Shown here: piece after piece, positions 1 to 5,265 of the stretch
How the letters are laid out: each line of letters begins with the position of its first letter
How positions within the stretch are numbered: the stretch's first letter is position 1
Assembly (NCBI GenBank): GCA_021845835.1
Contig: JAJZVE010000286.1
Coordinates: 1-6,305 of the forward strand
Reading direction: 5' to 3'
From: Pseudomonadota bacterium
GTDB taxonomy: Bacteria; Pseudomonadota; Alphaproteobacteria; Acetobacterales; Acetobacteraceae
DNA length: 6,305 nt
Position numbers and translations under genes: made by a program
Notes under the pieces: generated by a model
Seen by the model: the letters and a program-made list of their open reading frames with translations, nothing else
The model's database searches: none
What the model was told of the DNA's origin: nothing

Positions 1-656
1 ACGAGTATATCGCGCGCCGGCTGCCGGCGGTGGCGCCGGGCATCGCGCGCGGGCGGGTGGTGGTGGCGCATCTGGGCAACGGCGCCAGCATGTGCGCGCT
101 GCACGACGGACGCAGCGTCGCCACCACGATGGGGTTCACCGCGCTGGACGGGCTGATGATGGGCACGCGCTGCGGCGCCATCGATCCGGGCGCGGTGCTG
201 CACCTGATCCGCGGCCGCGGCATGACGCCGCAGGCGGTGGAGAACCTGCTGTACCATGAAAGCGGCCTGCTCGGCGTCTCCGGGGTGTCGAGCGACATGC
301 GCGCCCTGCTCGCCAGCGCCGACCCGCGCGCGGCGGAGGCGGTGGCGCTGTTCGTGCATCGCATCGTGCGCGAACTCGGCGCGCTGGCGGCGGTGCTCGG
401 CGGGCTGGACGCGCTGGTGTTCACCGCCGGCATCGGCGAGCACGCGGCGCCGGTGCGTGCGGAGGTGCTGCGCCGGTCGCGCTGGCTCGGCCTCGATCTG
501 GACGAAGCGGCGAACGACGCCGGCGGCCCGCGCATCTCGCCGGCGGCGGCGCGGGTTTCTGCCTGGGTGATCCCGACCGACGAGAACCTGATGATCGCGC
601 AGCATGTGCGCGACCTGCACGACGGCGACGGCCCGCAGGCGGGGCCGCCGCGGTGA
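1..656 (+). CDS. ackA: Acetate kinase, C-terminal part (5' end outside window)
   Basis: Acetate kinase interconverts acetate + ATP and acetyl-phosphate + ADP in the cytoplasm. The reading frame is open from base 3, with no start needed at the edge, and ends with TGA at 654-656, giving 217 visible residues. The family is about 400 residues, so about 185 N-terminal ones are missing. Visible marks are HLGNGAS (visible His23, matching the active-site His208 of the Methanosarcina enzyme) and [11 protein letters not shown] (visible Arg56, matching Arg241; the 33-residue spacing is as in the family). FTAGIGEHA is the nucleotide-binding loop, with His where GIGEN normally has Asn. Near the end, [10 protein letters not shown] contains the conserved Glu. 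The tail after this is short and Gly/Pro-rich. The gene is convergent with the FNR-type gene, with only 6 bases between their stop codons. A phosphotransacetylase or phosphoketolase gene may lie upstream, but that is outside the window. Identity is secure. Confidence 0.96.
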   Translation, partial: EYIARRLPAVAPGIARGRVVVAHLGNGASMCALHDGRSVATTMGFTALDGLMMGTRCGAIDPGAVLHLIRGRGMTPQAVENLLYHESGLLGVSGVSSDMRALLASADPRAAEAVALFVHRIVRELGALAAVLGGLDALVFTAGIGEHAAPVRAEVLRRSRWLGLDLDEAANDAGGPRISPAAARVSAWVIPTDENLMIAQHVRDLHDGDGPQAGPPR

Positions 657-662
657 GCCGTC

Positions 663-1418
663 TCAGCCCTGGTCGCTCCCGGTCGCCAGCCGCTCCAGCC
701 CGGCGTGGTTGCGGATCACCACTTCGGACGGCGTCGGCGTCTCGATCAGCTTGTCGGCCCGCAGCCGCGTGAAGGTACGGCTCACGGTCTCGATGGTGAG
801 ACCGAGATAGTCGGCGATGTCGATGCGCGTCATCGGCAGCCAGACGATGCTGGCGTGCCCGCCGCCATAGGCGCAGAAGGCCGGCAGCAGCGCCTGCGCC
901 TCGGCCCGCGCGACCAGGAAGCTGGCCAGGCGTTCGCGCGCGGTCTTGCGGCCGAGCAGCAGCATCTGCTCCTGCGCCACCACCAGCTCGTTCGACGCCA
1001 CCTTCAGCAGCCGGTGCTCCAGCGCCGGAAAATCCTCCAGCAGCGCGCGCAGGCGGGGGCGGGCGAAGCGGCAGATGCGCATCGGTTCGACCGCCTCGGC
1101 GCCGAACGCATAGGTGGCGGAGACGGCCAGCCCAAGAAAATGGCCGACCCCGGCGAAGCCGGTGATCTGCCGCCGGCCGTCCGGCAGCAGCTTGAACAGC
1201 TTGGCGGTACCGCCGGTGACATTAAAAAAATGTTCGGCGGAATCGCCTTCCTCGATGAAGCAGCGGCCGGCCGGGACGGTGATCGTCTGGGCGGCGGCGG
1301 CGAGCCGCGCCATATCCTTGTCGTCGATCGCACTGCACACGCTGAAAGGTCGCGCGGAACAGGCAGCGCACGTATCGGTCGCCGATCGCTCGACGACCTG
1401 GGGGCGGACATGAAACAT
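663..1418 (-). CDS. Crp/Fnr family transcription regulator with FNR-type iron-sulfur cysteines
   Basis: This is a 251-residue oxygen-responsive regulator of the FNR/FnrN/FnrL type. The N-terminus carries Cys17, Cys20 and Cys28 (Cx2Cx7C). A further Cys116 in RICRF sits where E. coli FNR has its internal ligand Cys122, so a [4Fe-4S] cluster is likely. A cyclic-nucleotide-binding-type beta roll spans about residues 40-125 (GHFLGL at 92-97). A long dimerisation helix follows, at about 127-155. The winged helix-turn-helix holds IADYLGLTIETVSRTF, where Glu210, Ser213 and Arg214 match the FNR residues that read TTGAT half-sites. The ATG at 1418 is chosen because it keeps the Cys cluster; a modest GGAG lies 11 bases upstream. 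The gene faces a divergent neighbour across a region with an FNR box, so autoregulation is plausible. One odd point is a run of seven T on the coding strand (1224-1230). Confidence in the family is high; the exact sub-group (FnrN, FnrL, FixK-like) is inferred. Confidence 0.93.
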   Translation of the reverse strand: MFHVRPQVVERSATDTCAACSARPFSVCSAIDDKDMARLAAAAQTITVPAGRCFIEEGDSAEHFFNVTGGTAKLFKLLPDGRRQITGFAGVGHFLGLAVSATYAFGAEAVEPMRICRFARPRLRALLEDFPALEHRLLKVASNELVVAQEQMLLLGRKTARERLASFLVARAEAQALLPAFCAYGGGHASIVWLPMTRIDIADYLGLTIETVSRTFTRLRADKLIETPTPSEVVIRNHAGLERLATGSDQG

Positions 1419-1523
1419 AAGACGGACGACTCCGGAAGCCTATCCGATCAGTAGGCAAGGCGCGACAATAGCGCCGATCCGGCGGCGTCGGAACCCTGTT
1501 TCCTGGATGGCACCTTTGTCACC

Positions 1524-1537
1524 TTGATTTGCGTCAA
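1524..1537. promoter_or_regulatory. FNR-type operator (FNR/anaerobox)
   Basis: TTGATTTGCGTCAA matches the FNR consensus TTGAT-N4-ATCAA at 9 of 10 half-site bases. It is flanked by CC and GG, so CCTTGA/TCAAGG form perfect inverted arms. It lies in the divergent region between the FNR-type gene, which encodes the Glu-x-x-Ser-Arg recognition helix for such sites, and the + strand gene at 1601. The centre is about 70 bases before that start codon and 112 bases from the regulator's start. I see no clear -10 box at the class II distance in either direction, so which gene it controls, and in which sense, is open. Confidence 0.75.
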
Positions 1538-1600
1538 GGCCCCGGCGGACCGGTTGCGCGCAGAGTTCGGGCTCATTGCCTCCAGACAGGTTCGCGCGGA

Positions 1601-2119
1601 ATGTCCGGCTTCACCTCCCATCTCGTCCCGCCCGATCAGGTGCGCACCGTCTATCCCCTGGTGCGCGAGACCGTGGCTGGACTGGACCTCAAGAGCTGGG
1701 TTGTCTTTGCGCGGCGGATCGCCCATCCGCGGCGTGCGACGCAGACCGGCATCCTCGCGGTCACGCGCGCCGGGCGCAGCCTGCCGTGCGGCGTGTTCCT
1801 GTATCACCGCGAGGCGCAACTGACCGGCGGGGCGGTGCTGGTCGCCGAGCATTTCGTGGCGCTCGACGTGGTGGACCCGCAGCCGGTGGTGCAGGCGCTG
1901 GTACGGGAACTGGACGCGCTGGCCAAGCGGCTCGGCTGCACGGCGATCCGTGTCGTGGTGCCGGGCGACTGCTCGCTGGTGCAGTCCGGGCTGCAGGCGG
2001 CGGGGCATCGGCCGCGCGGGCTGGCCCTGTGGAAGCCGGTGGAAAACGGCACGCCGCCGCGCCCGTCCGGCGTCAGGCCGGACCGCATCGCCGCCGCCCT
2101 GGGGACGCGGCCCGGGTAA
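1601..2119 (+). CDS. Small uncharacterised protein, possibly GNAT-fold N-acetyltransferase-like
   Basis: This 172-residue soluble protein has no signal peptide or membrane segment. I do not recognise a named family. Its second half has the strand and helix order of a GNAT domain: LVAEHFVALDVV (80-91, beta4-like), helix 94-111, AIRVVVP (115-121, beta5-like), helix 125-135 with a Ser-Leu-x-x-x-Gly-Leu pattern, then LALWKPV (141-147). The Q/R-x-x-G-x-G/A loop that binds the CoA pyrophosphate is not seen; VVDPQP takes its place. It could therefore be a degenerate acetyltransferase or a CoA-independent relative. The ATG at 1601 is chosen because upstream in-frame TTG codons fall in or next to the FNR box and the first 24 codons they add look non-protein-like; an ACAGG lies about 10 bases before it. 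Codon use is GC-rich like its neighbours. Control by FNR is inferred from the upstream operator. It is convergent with the quinoprotein operon, 12 bases apart. Confidence 0.72.
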   Translation: MSGFTSHLVPPDQVRTVYPLVRETVAGLDLKSWVVFARRIAHPRRATQTGILAVTRAGRSLPCGVFLYHREAQLTGGAVLVAEHFVALDVVDPQPVVQALVRELDALAKRLGCTAIRVVVPGDCSLVQSGLQAAGHRPRGLALWKPVENGTPPRPSGVRPDRIAAALGTRPG

Positions 2120-2122
2120 CGG

Positions 2123-2144
2123 GCCGCCGACCTATTTCGGCGGC
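2123..2144. terminator. Hairpin between convergent genes, candidate two-way terminator
   Basis: GCCGCCGA (2123-2130) pairs perfectly with TCGGCGGC (2137-2144) across a six-base CCTATT loop. The loop contains the stop codon of the - strand binding-protein gene. The hairpin begins 4 bases after the stop of the + strand gene. The eight-pair GC-rich stem reads the same way from either strand. No T-run follows on either side, so it may act with Rho or as an RNA 3'-end protector rather than as a classical intrinsic terminator. Confidence 0.45.
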
Positions 2145-2911
2145 TGCAACGTGATCCCGTAGCGGGCGTAGATGGCGGTGAGCGTGCCGTCGGCGGTGAG
2201 GTGATCGAGCGCGGCCTCGATCGCGGCGCGCAGCGCCGGGTCCGGCCGGCGCATGCCGACGGCGACGTTCCACACCAGATCGTGCTCGGCCTCGTCCGGC
2301 GGCACGAAGCCGAACCCCTGCCCCGGATGCTGCTGGTTGTAGTAGCCGGCGGACATCGGCGTCACCGCCGCGGCGTCCACCTCGTGCGCGGCGAGCGCCG
2401 CCAGCATGTCGTCCTCGAAACCGAACACGGAAATCGGGATGTGCTGCTGGCTCAATGTCATCGCCGCCAGCGACCCAACCTGCACGCCGACCTTGGTGTG
2501 CGCGTTCAGGTCGTGGAAGGACGCGATCGGGCTGCCCTGTGGCACCGCCAGCCCGACGCCGCTGCGGTAATAGGGCTTGGTCAGCTTGATGCCGTAATCC
2601 ATCGCCTCCGGCTCGTCCACCTGGTCGAGCAGGATGTCGCAGCCCGCGCGCGGCACCTGGTAGGAGATCAGCACCCAGTCCGGCGTGAGCGACACCCCGA
2701 GCTGTTTGGCGAGCGCCTGCCCGACCTCGATCTGGAAGCCGGGCGGCTGCGCCGTCTTGCTCGCGAACGGCAGCGAGTTCGGATGCGCGCACAGCCCGAT
2801 CTCGCCGGTATCGCGGATGGCGGCGAGCGTGCGCGCCTCGGCGCTCGCGCCCAGGAACGCGCCGGCGACCACGACTCCGGCCAACAGCGTACGCAGACGA
2901 TGGGCTTGCAT
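2132..2911 (-). CDS. Quinoprotein-associated periplasmic binding protein (MxaJ/XoxJ-like)
   Basis: This 259-residue protein has the type 3 extracellular solute-binding fold found beside PQQ dehydrogenases. Arg4/Arg6 and a hydrophobic stretch (9-22) form a signal peptide, with likely cleavage after Ala24 or Ala26. The mature protein starts with TLAAIRDTGEIGLCAHPNSLPFAS, which resembles the CADPNNLPFS opening of MxaJ/XoxJ. Cys41 and Cys91 (GCDILLD) fit a conserved disulfide of this group. The fold follows the usual two lobes, with GVQVGSLAA (142-150) starting the return crossover and DLNAHTKVGVQ typical of the family. XoxJ is thought to interact with and help activate the lanthanide dehydrogenase rather than feed an ABC transporter; no permease or ATPase gene is nearby, which agrees. 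Start: ATG at 2911 with AGGGG eight bases upstream, overlapping the end of the cytochrome gene. Only 5 bases separate the two genes, so translational coupling is likely. It is the last gene of the operon. Confidence 0.9.
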   Translation of the reverse strand: MQAHRLRTLLAGVVVAGAFLGASAEARTLAAIRDTGEIGLCAHPNSLPFASKTAQPPGFQIEVGQALAKQLGVSLTPDWVLISYQVPRAGCDILLDQVDEPEAMDYGIKLTKPYYRSGVGLAVPQGSPIASFHDLNAHTKVGVQVGSLAAMTLSQQHIPISVFGFEDDMLAALAAHEVDAAAVTPMSAGYYNQQHPGQGFGFVPPDEAEHDLVWNVAVGMRRPDPALRAAIEAALDHLTADGTLTAIYARYGITLQPPK

Positions 2912-2916
2912 CACGG

Positions 2917-3255
2917 TCACCCCTGATCCGGCTTGAGGGAACGGATATAGGCGATGATGGCGTTGATGTCGTCGTCGCTGAATTCGCTGCCGAACGCCGG
3001 CATGGCGCCGAGCTTGCCGTTCTTGATGCGGTTGCGGATGAAATCGTCGCTGCGCCTGGTGTCCATCAGCTGCGGCCCTTTGCCGGCGACGCGGCCGCCG
3101 TCGGTGTGGCACCAGCCGCAGGTGGTCGCGAACAACTGCGGCACGTCCAGCTTGGACTCCGGTTCCGGCTCGGGGCGGATCTGCGCGACGGCGGGGGCGG
3201 CACACAACACGACCACGGCCACCGCCGCGACCAGTTTCGTCATCGAGGAGGGCAT
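2917..3255 (-). CDS. Small periplasmic mono-haem cytochrome c (quinoprotein electron acceptor)
   Basis: This is a 112-residue class I cytochrome c. A signal peptide (Lys7, then LVAAVAVVVLCAAPAVA) probably cleaves after Ala24, leaving about 88 residues. The haem motif is CGWCH (Cys46, Cys49, His50). Met85 in GAMPAFG is the expected sixth ligand, and the final helix (DDDINAIIAYIRSL) is typical. A short Pro-Glu stretch (RPEPEPES) links the signal peptide to the domain. It lies between the PQQ dehydrogenase and the J-type binding protein, which is the position of XoxG/MxaG, so it most likely takes electrons from PQQ and passes them towards a terminal oxidase. It is clearly smaller than usual XoxG/MxaG proteins, which are about 170-200 residues. 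Start: the ATG at 3255 is preferred over that at 3243 because 3243 is preceded by a pyrimidine-rich stretch, but neither has a strong ribosome site. Coupling to the downstream gene is tight (5-base gap). Confidence 0.92.
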   Translation of the reverse strand: MPSSMTKLVAAVAVVVLCAAPAVAQIRPEPEPESKLDVPQLFATTCGWCHTDGGRVAGKGPQLMDTRRSDDFIRNRIKNGKLGAMPAFGSEFSDDDINAIIAYIRSLKPDQG

Positions 3256-3290
3256 GAAAGAATCTCGAAAGCTGCGGGGACGAAAGTCGA

Positions 3291-3319
3291 TCCGGAGGGC
3301 GGCGGCGCCGCCCCCCGGA
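3291..3319 (-). other. Strong RNA hairpin between dehydrogenase and cytochrome genes
   Basis: Bases 3291-3303 pair with 3307-3319 around a three-base loop. The stem is 13 pairs, almost all G-C; the single A/C mismatch on the + strand becomes a G-U pair in the - strand transcript, so the stem is fully paired only in the operon's RNA. It starts 11 bases after the dehydrogenase stop codon. No T-run follows (TCGACTTTCG). I read it as a partial terminator or as a 3'-end stabiliser that keeps dehydrogenase mRNA more abundant than cytochrome mRNA; this role is inferred. Confidence 0.6.
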
Positions 3320-3329
3320 CTCGCCGAGA

Positions 3330-5045
3330 TTACTTCAGCGAATAGACGACCAGGATGCCCTCGTCGCGCGGCATGCTCTTGTACGGCTCGCCGAACATGG
3401 CGGCGAAGCCGTCGCTGACCATGCCACCGAAGCCGGCGGTTACGGCGATGTACTGCTTGCCGTTCGCCATGTAGCTGACGATGCCGCCCTGGTGGCCGGT
3501 GCCGTCGCCGTGGTTCCACAGTTCCGCGCCGGTGCGGGCGTCGTAGGCATGCACGGTGCCGCGGCTGTCGGGAACGAACACGAGATTGCCGCCCGTGGAC
3601 AGCACGCTCGCCATCGGCGGTTCGGGGAAGCGGACCTCCCACGACTTCCTGCCGCTGATCGGGTCGATCGCATCAAGATGGCCATAGATCTGATCGCCCG
3701 GAGGCGGCACTTCGTGGAAGTTGGCACCGATATTGAGCTGCACCACAGGCTGCGTCACCGGGGTGGTCTTCACGACCTCCAGGTCGATGCACCACTCGTT
3801 GCCGATCTTGTAGTACAGTCCGGTCTTCGGGTTGTAGCTGCCGTGGTTCCAGCTGATGCCGCCGTCGATCGCGGGGCAGAGCGGCTCCTTCTGCTTGCCT
3901 GCCGCGAAGTCGCGCCGCCCGATCAGCTCGCCCGTCTTGGGGTCGATGCCCTTGACGAAGTTATAGTTCTTGATGAGCGGATAGACGTTCTCCACCTTCA
4001 GGTCCATGTCATAGACGAAGATGAAGCCGCTCTTGTTGGGGTGGACGATGTGGGTCTTGCCGCCGCGGTCCAGCATCACGAACTCGCCCGGCGCGCTGTC
4101 GAAGTCCCAGGTGTCGTGCGGCAGTTCCTGGTGATAGTTGAGCAGCTTGCCGGTCGCGAGATCGAGGCGGATGACCGAGGTGGTGTACAGGTTGTCGCCC
4201 GGCCGCGCGCCCTCCGTCTTCCACTTGTCGCCGCCCCAGTCATACAGCGGCGCCGGGTTGGCGGTGCCCCAATAGACCGAGTTGGTGGCCGCGTCATAGC
4301 CGCCCGTCATCCAGCCGCCGCCGCCGCCGGTGCGCCACGAATCGTTGCCCCACGTCTTCTTCGAGGCCTCGTCCGGCGCGACGGTGTTGAACGTCCACTT
4401 CACGTTGCCGGTCGCGGCATCGACGCCGTAGATCGGGCCACGGCCCGGCCACTCGCCGCCCTGGCTGCCGATCACCACGGTGCCGTTGGCGTAAAGCGGC
4501 GCGCCGGTGAAGCCGACGGTCAGCTTCTGCGAGTCCTGCAGCTTCTTGTCCCAGGCGACCTTGCCGGTCTTCATGTCCAGCGCGATCAGCCGGCCATCGA
4601 CGGTGCCGACGAACACCTTGCCCTCGCCGAGCGCCACACCGCGGTTGTACGGCGAGTGCGTCTGCCGTGCCACCAGCGCATCGTCGAGTTCCGGGAAATA
4701 CGACCAGATCAGGTTGCCGGTCGCGCCGTCGAGCGCGAACACCCGGCTGTAGGATGCGCTGTAGTAGAGCACGCCGTCCGCCACCAGCGGCATCGACTGC
4801 AGGCCGCGCGTCGATTTGCCCGGCACATGCATCCAGGCCACCTGCAGACCCTTCACGTTGTCCGCGTTGATCTGGTCGAGGCCGGAATAGCTCCAACTGT
4901 TGTAGCTGCCGTGATAGGTCAGCCAGTCGTTCGGGTTGTCGGCGGCGATGCGCGCCGTATCAACCGGTTGCGCCCGCGCGGGGCCAAACGCAAACGCAAG
5001 CGCCAGCGCAGCGCCAGCGATCACCGCCTGCTTCTTGGTCAGCAT
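3330..5045 (-). CDS. PQQ-dependent alcohol dehydrogenase, methanol/ethanol family, lanthanide-type signature (XoxF-like)
   Basis: This 571-residue periplasmic quinoprotein oxidises a primary alcohol, possibly also its aldehyde, and passes electrons to cytochrome c. The signal peptide ends at about Ala25 (GPARA-QP). An eight-bladed propeller is shown by repeated tryptophan motifs such as DGATGNLIW (106-114), AATGNVKW (210-217) and DARTGAELW (502-510). Active-site residues by motif are Glu198 (GGEWPG), Trp245 (GGGGGW, the PQQ-stacking Trp), Asn263 (GTANPAP) and the catalytic base Asp314 in WDFD. Asp316 follows two residues later, the extra metal ligand of lanthanide enzymes, where calcium enzymes (MxaF) have Ala. 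Lys338 sits near the Arg331 position of MxaF. Cys390 and Cys419 match the second conserved disulfide. The adjacent Cys-Cys pair that contacts PQQ is absent: Thr129-His130 precede SPYNRG, where relatives have CCDxxNRG. The protein is about 30 residues shorter than typical XoxF. The ATG at 5045 has GGGAGGA five bases upstream. No MxaI gene is present. It could instead be an ExaA/PedH-like ethanol enzyme; the substrate cannot be settled from sequence. Confidence 0.94.
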   Translation of the reverse strand: MLTKKQAVIAGAALALAFAFGPARAQPVDTARIAADNPNDWLTYHGSYNSWSYSGLDQINADNVKGLQVAWMHVPGKSTRGLQSMPLVADGVLYYSASYSRVFALDGATGNLIWSYFPELDDALVARQTHSPYNRGVALGEGKVFVGTVDGRLIALDMKTGKVAWDKKLQDSQKLTVGFTGAPLYANGTVVIGSQGGEWPGRGPIYGVDAATGNVKWTFNTVAPDEASKKTWGNDSWRTGGGGGWMTGGYDAATNSVYWGTANPAPLYDWGGDKWKTEGARPGDNLYTTSVIRLDLATGKLLNYHQELPHDTWDFDSAPGEFVMLDRGGKTHIVHPNKSGFIFVYDMDLKVENVYPLIKNYNFVKGIDPKTGELIGRRDFAAGKQKEPLCPAIDGGISWNHGSYNPKTGLYYKIGNEWCIDLEVVKTTPVTQPVVQLNIGANFHEVPPPGDQIYGHLDAIDPISGRKSWEVRFPEPPMASVLSTGGNLVFVPDSRGTVHAYDARTGAELWNHGDGTGHQGGIVSYMANGKQYIAVTAGFGGMVSDGFAAMFGEPYKSMPRDEGILVVYSLK

Positions 5046-5050
5046 TAACG

Positions 5051-5057
5051 TCCTCCC
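5051..5057 (-). promoter_or_regulatory. Strong ribosome binding site of the PQQ dehydrogenase
   Basis: On the - strand GGGAGGA ends five bases before the ATG at 5045. It is the best Shine-Dalgarno sequence in the window and fixes the start. By contrast, the downstream cytochrome has hardly any such site, in keeping with high dehydrogenase output. Confidence 0.8.
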
Positions 5058-5115
5058 AGTTTCTTGTGTCAGCGGTCCCCGCCACCCTGCGGTGCCGACG
5101 ACGGCCGACGTCTTA

Positions 5116-5144
5116 CCGGGGATTTATGCCGAGGGCCAGCAGCA
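5116..5144 (-). promoter_or_regulatory. Weak candidate promoter of the quinoprotein operon
   Basis: On the - strand, CATAAA (5128-5123) resembles a -10 box and is one of few AT-rich spots in the 220-base gap. The facing -35 region (around GTTCTT) matches TTGACA poorly, as expected if an activator is needed. Transcription would start near 5116 and leave a leader of about 70 bases. The palindrome at 5154-5170 would then be centred near -46. The call rests on spacing and composition only. Confidence 0.25.
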
Positions 5145-5153
5145 AAGAACCAG

Positions 5154-5170
5154 CGGGGAATAATTCCCCG
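5154..5170. promoter_or_regulatory. 17-base palindrome upstream of the quinoprotein operon, possible operator
   Basis: CGGGGAATAATTCCCCG has perfect eight-base arms around one central base. It lies 108 bases before the dehydrogenase start and 95 bases after the stop of the acyl-CoA synthetase gene, just upstream of the candidate promoter. A two-fold symmetric site with an AT centre and GC arms suits a dimeric regulator. It could instead form a seven-pair RNA hairpin ending the upstream gene, but no T-run follows. I do not recognise the motif. Confidence 0.45.
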
Positions 5171-5192
5171 TCATCGGCATGTGAGACGGAAC

Positions 5193-5212
5193 CCGGGCGC
5201 GAGAAAGCCCGG
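5193..5212 (-). terminator. Weak hairpin after the acyl-CoA synthetase gene
   Basis: CCGGGC (5193-5198) pairs with GCCCGG (5207-5212) over an eight-base loop, about 55 bases after the ligase stop codon. The stem is short and the following - strand bases (GTTCCGTC) are not a T-run. It is a marginal candidate for transcript ending between the ligase and the quinoprotein operon. Confidence 0.25.
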
Positions 5213-5265
5213 CAGCCCTGCCGCCGCCGTTGCGACCGGCGGGCGCGGCGAGGTGAACAGCGCGT

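Noticed and set aside
705..1454. Open frame on the + strand opposite the FNR-type gene
   Set aside because: It is low in recognisable structure and antisense to a gene with clear family motifs, so it is a composition shadow.
1508..1524. TGGCAC in the divergent intergenic region as a sigma-54 -24 element
   Set aside because: The matching TTGC -12 element is not at the needed spacing.
1529..1600. TTG start of the unknown + strand gene, 24 codons upstream of the ATG
   Set aside because: It begins inside the FNR box and has no ribosome site. The ATG at 1601 is better placed.
2912..3205. In-frame 5' extension of the J-type binding protein gene over the cytochrome gene
   Set aside because: The extension has no domain features and overlaps the CxxCH cytochrome. 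The ATG at 2911 has a ribosome site and a proper signal peptide.
3492..5048. Long open frame on the + strand (518 codons) opposite the PQQ dehydrogenase gene
   Set aside because: Its protein is rich in Arg, Val, Ala and His with no recognisable motif, and it mirrors the codon bias of the real gene on the other strand. This is usual in GC-rich DNA.
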